Positions 6,928 through 15,847 of a DNA stretch of 58,246 nucleotides are shown here, piece after piece. Numbering within the stretch: position 1 is the stretch's first letter; the number at the start of each line of letters is the position of its first letter. The DNA lies in contig JAKOVA010000173.1 of NCBI GenBank assembly GCA_029782335.1, forward strand, positions 1-58,246, read 5' to 3'. Origin of the DNA: Actinomycetes bacterium (GTDB lineage: Bacteria > Actinomycetota > Acidimicrobiia > Acidimicrobiales > Microtrichaceae). Made by a program: the position numbers and the translations under genes. The notes under the pieces were generated by a model, which saw nothing but the letters and a program-made list of their open reading frames with translations, was not told the DNA's origin and searched no databases.

Positions 6928-9903
6928 TCAGTCGGTGCTTCGGCGACGACTGGTCAGCCACATGGCGGCGCCGGCGATGACGAGTGCCGTCCCGAGCAGC
7001 ATTGTGGGCGACGAGTTGTTGCCGGTCCGTGCCAGCGGCCCCGATCCAGCGGTGGGTCCGCCGGACCCGGTGCGGTCGCGGACGCTCGTGGGCACGGTCG
7101 TTGTCGGTCGTTGCAGCAACGCCGAGGTCGTCGGAGCAACCACCGTGGTCGTCTCGAGCACCCGAGCGGTCAGGCCGACGTAGTGGGCGGTGTCCACGGC
7201 GGTCACACGGGCTGATCCGTCGGTCGGCTGGCCGACGACGACAGCGGTGTTCTCGTAGGCACCGTCGATCACCGGTTGCGTGGCGACGCAGGTCATCGAC
7301 TCGCCGGGAGACAGGGTTGCGCGCGGACACGAGATGGCGCCGATGCGATCGTCGCCGAGGGTCACCGCGTTGAGCGTGGTCGCGCCGGTGTTGGTGACCA
7401 GATACGTGAACGTCGCCAACGATCCGACGTTGAGCGTCGGCCCGGGCGCCACGTTCGCGTCGTCGCCGTTGACGGATTTCCTCAGCGCGATGGAGGCGGT
7501 GTCGCGGCGCACGTAGCCGGCGTCGAGGGTGTGGTCGTTCGTGCCGGCGGTCCCGGTGTGAACGGCGACTCGTGGAGGCGATCCGTCACTCGACGTCGGT
7601 TTCGATCCGGTCGTCGCGCTGCCTTTGCCCGGCGTGGTCGGCCGGAGTTCGGTGGCGTCGATGCCGATGCCCGCCGTGTTTGCGTTCGACGCGTCGAAGG
7701 TCAGGGAATAGTCGGTGTCGGGCCGGATTCCGCCGGCGACGATCCCGTATTCGCGACCGGGGTGCGTCGGCAGATTCGCTGCGTCGGCGGATGCGAACCA
7801 GTAGCGCCCCGAGTCATCGGTGGTGGCGGTTGCGAGCGCCCGACCGGCGCTGTTGTGGAGGGTGACGACCACGCCGGGCAGGGGTCGCTCCGTCGGGTCC
7901 TGCACACCGTCGCGGTCTGCGTCGTACCAGACGTAGTTGCCCAGCTCGATCGGTGCCTCGTCGCACATCGCCTCGAGATCACCGAGGCCGTTGACCTTGC
8001 CGAACGGGCTGGTGCCGCCCAGCGTGCCGCGGTAGAGCGAGTACGCGCGGACGTTGAGATCGGTCGAGTCGCCGCCACGGGGAGCGTCGGCGCCGGTGTC
8101 GGTCATGAAGCGCACGCCGAGGGTGTCCCAACGTCCGAACACGTCGTACGCGGTCGTCGTCATGTTCGAGGTGCCCGGCAGATGGAACAGCGCTCCCATC
8201 GTGACCTCGTCGTGGCCCTGCAGCGTGGGAACGCCTGCCTCGACGACGGGGTAGAGGGAGTTGTCGGCGTCGTAGAACTCACCGCCGCCAGGGCCCATTC
8301 CGCTGTCGGCGGTTCCCGTTGTCGCCCCGGAGGTGCCGTTGGACTCGAGGGCCCACGACGTGGGCGCGGACCGTGCGAGGCGAAGGGTGTCGCCGAACGC
8401 GTACCCCGTGAGATACAGCGGGGTCGAGCCTGTTGGCGACAGCGGATTCGCGATCGACCCGCCGGGGATGAAGCGACCGGCCTGGTCGCCGAAGCGGTCG
8501 CGGAACCCGAGGCTCATCGACCCGTCGTCGGAGAATGCGATGTCGCTCAGCATCGGCTGCGGGTTGGTCTGTGTGCGCACGACCCGCCCCGCCGCGAGCT
8601 CGGGTGTGTCGGCGGAATGCGGCGCGGCCCCCCAGCGTCGCCAGTCTGCGGAGCCGTCGACGGCGGCGCATCGCGATGGGGACAGCGCCGACTTCGCGAC
8701 GTAAGAGCATCCGCGCGGGTAGCCGAGTCCGAACTGCGCGACCGGAGTGGGGGAGAAGGCGGCCGTGGCGGGATCGAACGCAATGACCCACGCCGTGGGT
8801 GTTCCACCACTGCGCTGCGCCGAGTCGACGCCGCCGACATAGACGATGCCGTCGCGGGAGCCGAGTCCGAATGGGCGGGAGTCACCGGGGTCGGCGGCGA
8901 CTGCTGGGATCGGCAGTGCTGCAACGGGTCCGTTGCCGATCATGTCGCCGGTCTTCGCGTCGAGTTCGAACACGAAGAGCCGTCGGGTCTCAAGATTGAC
9001 GGCGTAGAGGCGGTTCCCGACCACGTCGATGTCACCCCAGCCGACTTTGCCGATTTCGTCGGTCCACGGGTCCTCGTACCAGTTGCCGCTGGCGACGGAT
9101 CGGGTGATGGGCGATCCGGTGGTCCACAGCAACCTCGGCGCGCTCCCCGCATGCCGGACGTAGATCGCTCCTGAGCCGGACGGCCCGAACGGGACGTACT
9201 TCTTGGCGTACGCGGCGAGATAGAGGGAGTTCGAGCCGCGGTGCCAGCCCTGGCCGTAGACCGAGCCGGTTTGACCGAGCGTGGTGAGCGAGGTTTCCTC
9301 GGGCGTGTCGTAGCCGGCGGGCCCTGGAGCGGCGGTGTTGTGCGCGGAAGTCTCGATGGTCCCGGCGGAGAAGGGGAACGAGACGGCGGTGCTCAGGGGG
9401 CCACCGCCGGGTGCGCCGCTGACGAAGCAGGAGACGGCGAGTCGGGGGTCGGCCTGGCAGTAGTCGTCGGGATCGAGCACGCCGAAATCGACGGTGGCGC
9501 CGGCCTGGGCGATGGTCACCGAGGTGGCGTTGTCGTCGCCGTGGGGTGCAGAGCGGAGGTGGGTAGGCCACCCCGAGAACTCGATGCGGTACGGACCGGG
9601 GCCGAGCGCAGCGACTGCCAAGGAGTAGGCGCCGGTGGGCCCGGTGGTGGTGGAGATGACCGCTCCGGCGGTGTCGGTTGCTGTCACGGTGATGTTCGGT
9701 TCGCCCGCCTCGGAGGGGTCGTGGCGGCCATCGGCGTCTGCGTCGCGGTAGGCGACGCCGGTGACGGGGTCGTCGCCCGGTGCGGCGCCCGTTGGCAGGG
9801 TCATCACGACGAACCCACCGACCATCAGGGACAGGGCGAGCGCCGAACGCACCGCGCCGCGTCGCGGACGTCGACTGGCCGTCGTCCTCATCCGATTCCT
9901 CAC
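6928..9903 (-). CDS. Large cell-surface protein with SdrD-B-like and DUF11-like domains and a LARTG sorting signal
   Basis: A 991-residue secreted protein. It has an Arg-rich N-terminus and signal peptide (ALALSLMVGGFVVMTLP) and then an SdrD B-like Ig repeat with the Ca-binding style DADADGRHDPSEAGEP (about residues 50-65). A roughly 500-residue central region follows that looks like a beta-propeller (recurring GGV, YVG and PFGLG strands), then a second SdrD B-like repeat (NYVWYDADRDGVQDPTERPLPG) and a DUF11-like module (LRKSVNGDD...FTYLVTNTG). The C-terminus is a sortase signal: LARTG, a hydrophobic helix, then SRRRSTD. LAxTG is the motif associated with class E sortases. The GTG at 9903 has GGAGGAG about 6 bases upstream; an open frame continues further upstream without coding character. 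No sortase gene is in the window. Ligand and role (adhesion, S-layer or sheath) are unknown. Confidence 0.82.
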   Translation of the reverse strand: MRNRMRTTASRRPRRGAVRSALALSLMVGGFVVMTLPTGAAPGDDPVTGVAYRDADADGRHDPSEAGEPNITVTATDTAGAVISTTTGPTGAYSLAVAALGPGPYRIEFSGWPTHLRSAPHGDDNATSVTIAQAGATVDFGVLDPDDYCQADPRLAVSCFVSGAPGGGPLSTAVSFPFSAGTIETSAHNTAAPGPAGYDTPEETSLTTLGQTGSVYGQGWHRGSNSLYLAAYAKKYVPFGPSGSGAIYVRHAGSAPRLLWTTGSPITRSVASGNWYEDPWTDEIGKVGWGDIDVVGNRLYAVNLETRRLFVFELDAKTGDMIGNGPVAALPIPAVAADPGDSRPFGLGSRDGIVYVGGVDSAQRSGGTPTAWVIAFDPATAAFSPTPVAQFGLGYPRGCSYVAKSALSPSRCAAVDGSADWRRWGAAPHSADTPELAAGRVVRTQTNPQPMLSDIAFSDDGSMSLGFRDRFGDQAGRFIPGGSIANPLSPTGSTPLYLTGYAFGDTLRLARSAPTSWALESNGTSGATTGTADSGMGPGGGEFYDADNSLYPVVEAGVPTLQGHDEVTMGALFHLPGTSNMTTTAYDVFGRWDTLGVRFMTDTGADAPRGGDSTDLNVRAYSLYRGTLGGTSPFGKVNGLGDLEAMCDEAPIELGNYVWYDADRDGVQDPTERPLPGVVVTLHNSAGRALATATTDDSGRYWFASADAANLPTHPGREYGIVAGGIRPDTDYSLTFDASNANTAGIGIDATELRPTTPGKGSATTGSKPTSSDGSPPRVAVHTGTAGTNDHTLDAGYVRRDTASIALRKSVNGDDANVAPGPTLNVGSLATFTYLVTNTGATTLNAVTLGDDRIGAISCPRATLSPGESMTCVATQPVIDGAYENTAVVVGQPTDGSARVTAVDTAHYVGLTARVLETTTVVAPTTSALLQRPTTTVPTSVRDRTGSGGPTAGSGPLARTGNNSSPTMLLGTALVIAGAAMWLTSRRRSTD

Positions 9904-10081
9904 TGTTGACTCCTCCGCCGTTCGTGATCGGTGGGAGCGGCCCGAGTCGAGGGCATCACCACGTTGGAGCGGCGCGAATCCTATCGGTGTGATTTGCAGC
10001 GGCCGGGCATGGTGGTCGATGCGATTGGCGGAACGACTCGGCCACAGCGGTGAAGTCCCCAAGTTCGTCCGGGCGCGCTGC

Positions 10082-10087
10082 TAGGTT
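10082..10087 (+). promoter_or_regulatory. -10 hexamer TAGGTT for the oligopeptide ABC operon
   Basis: TAGGTT lies 45 bases before the ATG at 10133. This gives a leader of about 40 bases with an AAGGAGG Shine-Dalgarno at 10117-10123, so this operon is not leaderless. Confidence 0.45.
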
Positions 10088-10132
10088 CGCCGCACCCCGG
10101 TGACGCGCCGGGCGTTAAGGAGGCTCGAAGAC

Positions 10133-11881
10133 ATGGTTCGAAAGCGTCGAGGGCTGTATATCCCCGCCCTCCTCTTCACCGTGGCGCTCATTGCGGCAGC
10201 GTGCGGTGACTCGAAGGAATCCAGCGACGGTGACGCATCCCCAGGCGACGTCACCACCACGACGGCAGCCCGTTCCGACGTCTGCCGCACCTTGAACTAC
10301 GCAACCGACGCTCCCGTCGGTGGAGAGTTCGTCGACTACGCGCAGCTCGCCTCGGGTGGCGACAACACCAGCTTCGACCCCCAGGCCGTCCAGACCCTCG
10401 ACGAGTCGCAGATCACCACCGCGTTGTGGGATGGACTCACCGAATTCGACTACACGGACACCTGCAACCCGGTCCTCAAGCCACAGGTCGCCGAGAAGTG
10501 GGAAGCGAACGACGACGCCACCGAGTACACCTTCACGATCCGCAAGGATCAGGAGTTCTCCAACGGCGAGCCGATCAAGCCCTCGAACTTCAAGATCGCC
10601 TGGGAGCGCGGTGGATCGGCCGAGTTGGCCTCTTCCTACGGCTACCTGATGGCGTACGTGAAGGACGGCGACAAGCTGCTCGACGGTTCGCTCAAGACGC
10701 TCGATTCGATCGTCGCGGACGACGACGCGATGACCCTCAAGGTCACGCTCGCAGCGCCGAACGCGGACTTCCCGGCGATCGCCTCGTTCCCGCTCTTCTA
10801 CCCGATCTCCAAGGCCGACTATCAGAAGGTCGGCAACACCACGGGATGGGGCACCAAGGGCATCACGATCGGCAACGGCCCCTACAAGCTCGAGTCCGCA
10901 ACCGCCCCCGACTCGGGTGAGGTCGTGCTGGTTCGCAACGACAAGTGGAAGGGCGGGCTCACCGGCATGAAGCGCCCGTTCCTCGACAAGATCACCTTCA
11001 AGATCACCGCTGACGTCGAGAGCGCCTACCAGGCCTTCGAGGCAGGCGACGGCGATGACGCCACGATCCCTTCGGGTCAGTACGCGGCAGCGGCGGCGAA
11101 GTACAAGAACACGCTGAAGGAAGCAACGCTTGGCACGTACTTCTTCGACTTCGGCTTCGATGATCCGGTCGTGGGCGGCGACAAGAACGTCAAGCTCCGC
11201 GAGGCGATCTCGATGGCGATCGATCGCGACGAGATCAACAAGAAGGTGTACGAGGGCACTCGCACCATCTCCACCGGCATCACGCCTCCGGGTATTCCCG
11301 GCTTCAAGGAGAACCTCTGCAAGTACTGCAAGACCGACCCGGCGGAAGCCAAGAAGGTCTACGCCGAGTGGCAGAAGGAAGGCGGCAAGCTCACCGCCCC
11401 GCTGAAGCTCTCCTACAACGCCGGCGGCAGCCACCAGACGGTGGTCGAGACCATGCAGGCGAACCTCAAGGACGTGCTGGGCATCGATGCACAGCCGAAC
11501 CCCATCGAGGAGAGCTACTTCAAGGTCATCGCGAAGGAAGGCGCCTGCCAGATCTGCCGGTCTGGTTGGTACGCCGACTATCCGACCTACGGAAACTTCA
11601 TGGTCGACCTCTTCGGCAAGGTCTCGATCGACGGCAACAACCTCGGTCGTTACGACGATGCGAAGTTCGAGGAGGCCATCGCGGCCGCCCAGAAGGAGAC
11701 CGACGACACCAAGCGTGGCGACCTCTACCGGTCGGCTGAGGAGCGACTCCTCAACGAGACGGTGAGCGTCATCCCGCTCAACTGGTACACCGGCGACGCC
11801 GTGTATCGCGACAACATCATCAACTACATGACCCCACCGTTGGGGACCATTGCGTGGGAGCACGTCGCGAAGAAGTCCTGA
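10133..11881 (+). CDS. ABC transporter substrate-binding lipoprotein, family 5 (peptide/oligopeptide type)
   Basis: A 582-residue extracellular solute-binding lipoprotein of the DppA/OppA family (SBP_bac_5). The signal peptide (YIPALLFTVALIAAAC) ends in a lipobox with Cys at about residue 24, followed by a Ser/Asp/Thr-rich tether. The mature domain has family features, including a start resembling ...NYATDAPVGGEFVDYAQL, and the fold should close over a peptide or similar ligand. Two CxxC-like pairs (ENLCKYCK and GACQICRSGW) are unusual and could form disulfides or bind metal. The ATG at 10133 has AAGGAGG 9 bases upstream and is preferred over a GTG 33 bases earlier. It heads a five-gene operon with two permeases and two ATPases. 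Confidence 0.9.
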   Translation: MVRKRRGLYIPALLFTVALIAAACGDSKESSDGDASPGDVTTTTAARSDVCRTLNYATDAPVGGEFVDYAQLASGGDNTSFDPQAVQTLDESQITTALWDGLTEFDYTDTCNPVLKPQVAEKWEANDDATEYTFTIRKDQEFSNGEPIKPSNFKIAWERGGSAELASSYGYLMAYVKDGDKLLDGSLKTLDSIVADDDAMTLKVTLAAPNADFPAIASFPLFYPISKADYQKVGNTTGWGTKGITIGNGPYKLESATAPDSGEVVLVRNDKWKGGLTGMKRPFLDKITFKITADVESAYQAFEAGDGDDATIPSGQYAAAAAKYKNTLKEATLGTYFFDFGFDDPVVGGDKNVKLREAISMAIDRDEINKKVYEGTRTISTGITPPGIPGFKENLCKYCKTDPAEAKKVYAEWQKEGGKLTAPLKLSYNAGGSHQTVVETMQANLKDVLGIDAQPNPIEESYFKVIAKEGACQICRSGWYADYPTYGNFMVDLFGKVSIDGNNLGRYDDAKFEEAIAAAQKETDDTKRGDLYRSAEERLLNETVSVIPLNWYTGDAVYRDNIINYMTPPLGTIAWEHVAKKS

Positions 11882-11902
11882 CCCGATGACCGTTCGGAGC
11901 AT

Positions 11903-11927
11903 GGGGGTGGGCCGTCGGCCCGCCCCC
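11903..11927 (+). other. GC-rich stem-loop between binding-protein and permease genes
   Basis: GGGGGTGGGCC (11903-11913) and GGCCCGCCCCC (11917-11927) can pair over 11 positions, including one T-G pair, around a 3-base loop. There is no T-tract, so it is not a classic terminator. In ABC operons a stem-loop after the binding-protein gene commonly protects its mRNA and lowers expression of downstream genes. That role is inferred here from position. Confidence 0.6.
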
Positions 11928-11959
11928 CGCTCCCTCCCACGAATCCACCGACGTCGGTC

Positions 11960-12958
11960 ATGACCACGTTCGTCATCCGTCGGATCGGGTCGCTTCTGCT
12001 GACGTTGCTCGGCGGCTACACGGTCCTGTTCATCCTGTTCTTCGCGCTGCCGTCCGACCCGGCTGAGGTCATCGCCGGCGGTAACGGCAAGAACCCGCCA
12101 GCGGCGGTGATCGAGAACGTCACGAAGAAGTACCACCTCGATGATTCGATCCCGGAGCAGTACGTGCGTCGGCTCTGGGACACCGTCACGCTCGGTGGCG
12201 AGTCGTTCCAGACGCACGAACCCCTCGTCGAAACCATCAAGACCCGTCTGCCGAACAGCCTGAGGCTGGCGGTCTGGGCGATGCTGATCGAGGTCACGGT
12301 CGGTATTTCGACCGGTGTCCTCTCGGCTCGCCGGCGCAACTCACTCCTCGACACCGCCTCCACCCTCGGTACCGCCGTCGTCAGCGCGATCCCGGTCTTC
12401 GTGTTGGCGTATCTGCTGCGCCAGGTCACCGGCGTCTACGCCTTCCAACACCAGTGGCCCGAGTGGGCGCGCTTCCCGGTGCTCAGCGAGGCCAACCACG
12501 GGTGGTACCTCGGCATCATCCCAAGCCTCGACCAACTCAAGCACCTCGTGCAGCCGGCGTTGGTGCTCGCGTCGGTCTCGACGGTGATCGTCGCACGCTT
12601 GACCCGCACCACGATGCTCGAAGCGGCGGGTTCCGACCACGTCCGCACGGCGCGCGCCAAGGGTCTGCGTGAACGACGGGTCCTCACCCGTCACACCCTG
12701 CGCAACGCGCTCATTCCCGTGGTGACCTTCATCGGCATCGATTTCGGCACGATGGTCGGGTTCGCGATCCTCACCGAGACGGTCTTCGGTTGGCCCGGTC
12801 TCGGGTCACGTGTCGCTCGGGCGGCGAGCCAGAGCGACCTACCGGTTGTCCTGACCCTCTCGATGGTCGTGATGGCGATCTACGGCGTCGCCAACCTCAT
12901 CGTCGACATCAGCTACGCGAAGCTCGACCCCCGAATCCGGCTGGGAGGCGCGAAATGA
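11960..12958 (+). CDS. ABC transporter permease, DppB/OppB-like
   Basis: A 332-residue inner-membrane permease of the dipeptide/oligopeptide type. The first helix (LLLTLLGGYTVLFILFFAL, about residues 13-31) is followed by the long extracytoplasmic loop typical of DppB and then about five more helices. The coupling loop before the last helices reads RTARAKGLRERRVLTRHTLRN (about 232-252). It partners the DppC-like permease, whose ATG overlaps its TGA by 4 bases. Substrate specificity is set by the upstream lipoprotein and is not visible here. Confidence 0.9.
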   Translation: MTTFVIRRIGSLLLTLLGGYTVLFILFFALPSDPAEVIAGGNGKNPPAAVIENVTKKYHLDDSIPEQYVRRLWDTVTLGGESFQTHEPLVETIKTRLPNSLRLAVWAMLIEVTVGISTGVLSARRRNSLLDTASTLGTAVVSAIPVFVLAYLLRQVTGVYAFQHQWPEWARFPVLSEANHGWYLGIIPSLDQLKHLVQPALVLASVSTVIVARLTRTTMLEAAGSDHVRTARAKGLRERRVLTRHTLRNALIPVVTFIGIDFGTMVGFAILTETVFGWPGLGSRVARAASQSDLPVVLTLSMVVMAIYGVANLIVDISYAKLDPRIRLGGAK

Positions 12959-13854
12959 CGTTGCTCGAGCCGCATATGACACCCTCGGCCGACGACTCCC
13001 TCTTGGTCGCCGGCCCCGGCCGCTCCCTCGCACAGGACGCGTGGCGTCGCTTCAAGCGCAACAAGCTCGCGATGTTCGGGCTCGTGCTCGTCGTCTTCCT
13101 GCTGATCGTCGCGATCGTCGGACCATTCGTGGTGCAAGACCCGACCAAGTTCTCCAAGACGGTCTTCCGTGAACCGCCAACCCGTCAGCACCTCTTCGGG
13201 GTCGATCACCGCGGGGCCGACGTCCTCGCGAACGTGGTCTACGGAATCCGCCTCAGCCTCTTCATCGGGATCCTCGCCACCATCCTCGAGACGTTCATCG
13301 GCATCTTCATCGGGGCGGTCGCCGGATGGTTCGGGGGCATGGCTGACACGCTGTCGATGCGGCTCGTCGACATCATGTTGGGAATCCCCTACATCATCCT
13401 GGCGTACGCCTTCATCACGGTGTTGGGCCGTGGCGTGCTCGCGGTGGTCCTGACCCTCGCCTTGACGGCATGGCTCCAGACGGCGAGAACGGTCCGAGCT
13501 GGATTCCTCCAGGCGAAAGAGCTCGAGTACGTCGAGGCCGCGCGTGCCCTCGGCGTGAAGTCGTGGCGAATCATGTGGCGCCACATCCTCCCCAACGAGT
13601 TCCAGCCGGTGATCGTCCTGGTGGCGGTCGGTGTCGGCGGCGCGATCCTGGCCGAGGCCGCGCTCAGCTTCCTCGGTGTCGGCATCCAGCCGCCCGCTCC
13701 ATCGCTGGGACGCATGATCGCGGATGCTCAGAGCCACTTCGCGTCGGCGCCGTACCTCTTGTTGTTTCCCGGCCTTGCGATCGTCGTGACCGTGCTGGGC
13801 TTCCTCCTGGTCGGCGACGGCCTCCGCGACGCACTCGACGTCAAGGACGTGTGA
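12955..13854 (+). CDS. ABC transporter permease, DppC/OppC-like
   Basis: A 299-residue permease with the family's N-terminal motif (LAQDAWRRFKRNKLAMFGLVLV, about residues 20-41: amphipathic helix, then the first membrane helix). The periplasmic loop contains HLFGVDHRGADVLANVVYG, typical of DppC (HxxGTDxxGRDxxSR-like). The coupling loop is EYVEAARALGVKSWRIMWRH. The ATG at 12955 overlaps the dppB-like stop (ATGA) and has GGGAGG upstream. The frame is open further upstream only inside the previous gene. Confidence 0.9.
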   Translation: MTLLEPHMTPSADDSLLVAGPGRSLAQDAWRRFKRNKLAMFGLVLVVFLLIVAIVGPFVVQDPTKFSKTVFREPPTRQHLFGVDHRGADVLANVVYGIRLSLFIGILATILETFIGIFIGAVAGWFGGMADTLSMRLVDIMLGIPYIILAYAFITVLGRGVLAVVLTLALTAWLQTARTVRAGFLQAKELEYVEAARALGVKSWRIMWRHILPNEFQPVIVLVAVGVGGAILAEAALSFLGVGIQPPAPSLGRMIADAQSHFASAPYLLLFPGLAIVVTVLGFLLVGDGLRDALDVKDV

Positions 13855-14855
13855 TGACCGCCCCGATGCTCTCCATCGAAGACCTGCGGGTGTCGTTCCG
13901 AACCGACGACGGCCTCCTTCAAGCGGTCCGTGGGGTGAACCTCAGCGTGGATGCCGGTGAGGTGGTGTCGGTGGTGGGCGAGTCGGGCTCCGGCAAGTCG
14001 GTCACCGCCCTGGCTGTGCTCGGACTACACCCAGCGCAGCGAAGTGAGATCACCGGCAGGATCAACTGGCAGGGCGAAGACCTGCTCGCTGCGTCGCCAG
14101 ATCGGCTCCGCCAGATTCGTGGGGGCGAGATCGCGATGGTCTTCCAGGACCCGCTCACCGCGTTGAACCCGGTGCACACGGTCGGCCGCCAGATCATCGA
14201 GGCCGTTCGCGCACACCGCGATGTCAGCCGGGCAGCGGCCAAGGCGCGTGCGGTCGAGATGCTCGGGCTGGTCGGGATCCCTCAACCACAGCGTCGCGTC
14301 GACATGTATCCGCACGAGTTCTCGGGAGGGATGCGGCAGCGGGCCATGATCGCGATGGCGTTGAGTTGCGACCCGAAGCTCGTGATCGCGGATGAGCCGA
14401 CCACGGCGCTCGATGTCACCGTGCAGGCCCAGGTGCTCGAGTTGCTGGTCGCCAGCACCCACGAGTTGGGCTCAGCAGTCATGTTGATCACCCACGATCT
14501 CGGTGTGGTCGCGGGGCTCGCGGATCGGGTCGCGGTGATGTACGCGGGTCGGGTCGTTGAAACCTCCAGCACCGATGAGGTGTTCGCCGAGCCCGCTCAC
14601 CCCTACACGATCGGCCTGCTCGACTCGCTCCCTCGTGTCGACACCGATGTCGAAGAGGAACTGCGCCCCATCGGTGGGCAGCCGCCCTCGATGCTCTCAC
14701 CGCCGCCTGGATGTGCGTTCCATCCACGATGCCCATTCGCCTCGGCTGAGCGGGGCTGCATGACCGAACTGCCGGAACTCGATGCGCGTCCGCACGCCGC
14801 AGCGTGCTGGCGGCGTGACGAGCTCGCGTCGCTGCGTGAGGCGGTCACGGCGTGA
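13854..14855 (+). CDS. Oligopeptide ABC transporter ATP-binding protein, DppD/OppD-like
   Basis: A 333-residue cytoplasmic ATPase with Walker A GESGSGKS (about residues 42-49), signature SGGMRQR (about 156-162), Walker [14 protein letters not shown] (about 176-188) and switch His in LITHDLG. The C-terminal oligopeptide/dipeptide transporter region has Cys residues in [13 protein letters not shown] and GC, which resemble the iron-sulfur-binding Cys set of this family. The ATG at 13854 shares its A with the preceding TGA. It works as a heterodimer with the next gene product. Confidence 0.9.
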   Translation: MTAPMLSIEDLRVSFRTDDGLLQAVRGVNLSVDAGEVVSVVGESGSGKSVTALAVLGLHPAQRSEITGRINWQGEDLLAASPDRLRQIRGGEIAMVFQDPLTALNPVHTVGRQIIEAVRAHRDVSRAAAKARAVEMLGLVGIPQPQRRVDMYPHEFSGGMRQRAMIAMALSCDPKLVIADEPTTALDVTVQAQVLELLVASTHELGSAVMLITHDLGVVAGLADRVAVMYAGRVVETSSTDEVFAEPAHPYTIGLLDSLPRVDTDVEEELRPIGGQPPSMLSPPPGCAFHPRCPFASAERGCMTELPELDARPHAAACWRRDELASLREAVTA

Positions 14856-15823
14856 GCGAGTCCCCTCTGCTGGTTGCAACCGACCTGGTGAAGCACTTCC
14901 CGGTCCGTGCAGGTCTCTTGAGCCGGGTCGTCGGCCAGGTCCAGGCGGTGAGCGGCGTGTCCATCCAGGTCGATCGAGGGGAAACGGTCGGCGTCGTCGG
15001 AGAGTCGGGGTGTGGCAAGTCGACGCTCGGCCGGCTGCTGTTGAAGCTGATCACACCGACCTCGGGCACAGTGACGCTCAGCGGGGTGGACACTTCGACG
15101 ATGCAGAATGCCGAGCTTCGGCGACGAGCCCAGATGGTCTTCCAAGACCCGTACGCGTCGCTGAATCCCCGAATGACCATCGGCGAGACACTCGCGGAGC
15201 CGTTCCTGGTCCACGAAGGTCTGCGACGCTCACAATCCCGAGACCAGGTCTCCGCGCTGCTCGAGTCGGTCGGACTCAACCCCGAGCATCGGAGCCGCTA
15301 CCCACACGAGTTTTCCGGCGGCCAGCGTCAGCGCGTGGGGATCGCCCGGGCGCTCGCGGTTGACCCCGACCTCGTCGTCTTGGACGAGCCGGTCTCGGCG
15401 CTCGACGTCTCGATCCAGGCGGGCGTGGTCAACCTGTTGCGTCGACTCCAGGCGGAGCGCGGTCTGTCGTATCTGTTCATCGCTCACGATCTTGCAGTGG
15501 TCCGCCACATCTCCGACCGGGTCGTGGTGATGTATCTCGGCAAAGTGGTCGAGACGGGCACGCGTGACGACATCTACCTGCGCCCCTCCCACCCCTACAC
15601 GACGGCGCTGTTGTCGGCGGTCCCCGTACCCGATCCGGTTGTCGAACGCACTCGGCACCGCATCGTGTTGCAGGGCGATGTCCCCAGCCCGATCAATCCA
15701 CCCTCGGGATGCCGGTTCCGGACGCGTTGTTGGAAGGCGCAGGCCAAATGCGCCGAAGAGGAGCCGGAGCTCATCGATCGCGGATCCGGCCATCCGACCG
15801 CGTGCCACTTTCCCGAGTTGTGA
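14852..15823 (+). CDS. Oligopeptide ABC transporter ATP-binding protein, DppF/OppF-like
   Basis: A 323-residue ATPase, the last gene of the operon. It has Walker [10 protein letters not shown] (about residues 50-58), Q-loop [13 protein letters not shown], signature SGGQRQR (about 154-160), Walker [14 protein letters not shown] (about 174-186) and switch FIAHDL. The C-terminal extension has [18 protein letters not shown], the Cys-containing tail seen in DppD/DppF proteins. The GTG start overlaps the previous TGA by 4 bases (GTGA), so its translation depends on the upstream gene. The 24-base gap to the convergent malQ shows no clear terminator. Confidence 0.9.
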   Translation: MSESPLLVATDLVKHFPVRAGLLSRVVGQVQAVSGVSIQVDRGETVGVVGESGCGKSTLGRLLLKLITPTSGTVTLSGVDTSTMQNAELRRRAQMVFQDPYASLNPRMTIGETLAEPFLVHEGLRRSQSRDQVSALLESVGLNPEHRSRYPHEFSGGQRQRVGIARALAVDPDLVVLDEPVSALDVSIQAGVVNLLRRLQAERGLSYLFIAHDLAVVRHISDRVVVMYLGKVVETGTRDDIYLRPSHPYTTALLSAVPVPDPVVERTRHRIVLQGDVPSPINPPSGCRFRTRCWKAQAKCAEEEPELIDRGSGHPTACHFPEL

Positions 15824-15847
15824 TCGATCGGCCCGACGGGCCCGTGG

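Noticed and set aside
10115-12217. 700-codon open frame on the minus strand opposite the peptide-binding lipoprotein gene
   Set aside because: High GC content leaves few stops in the antisense frame. The plus strand encodes a clear lipoprotein and permease, and the antisense translation is Arg/Val/Asp-rich with no domain.
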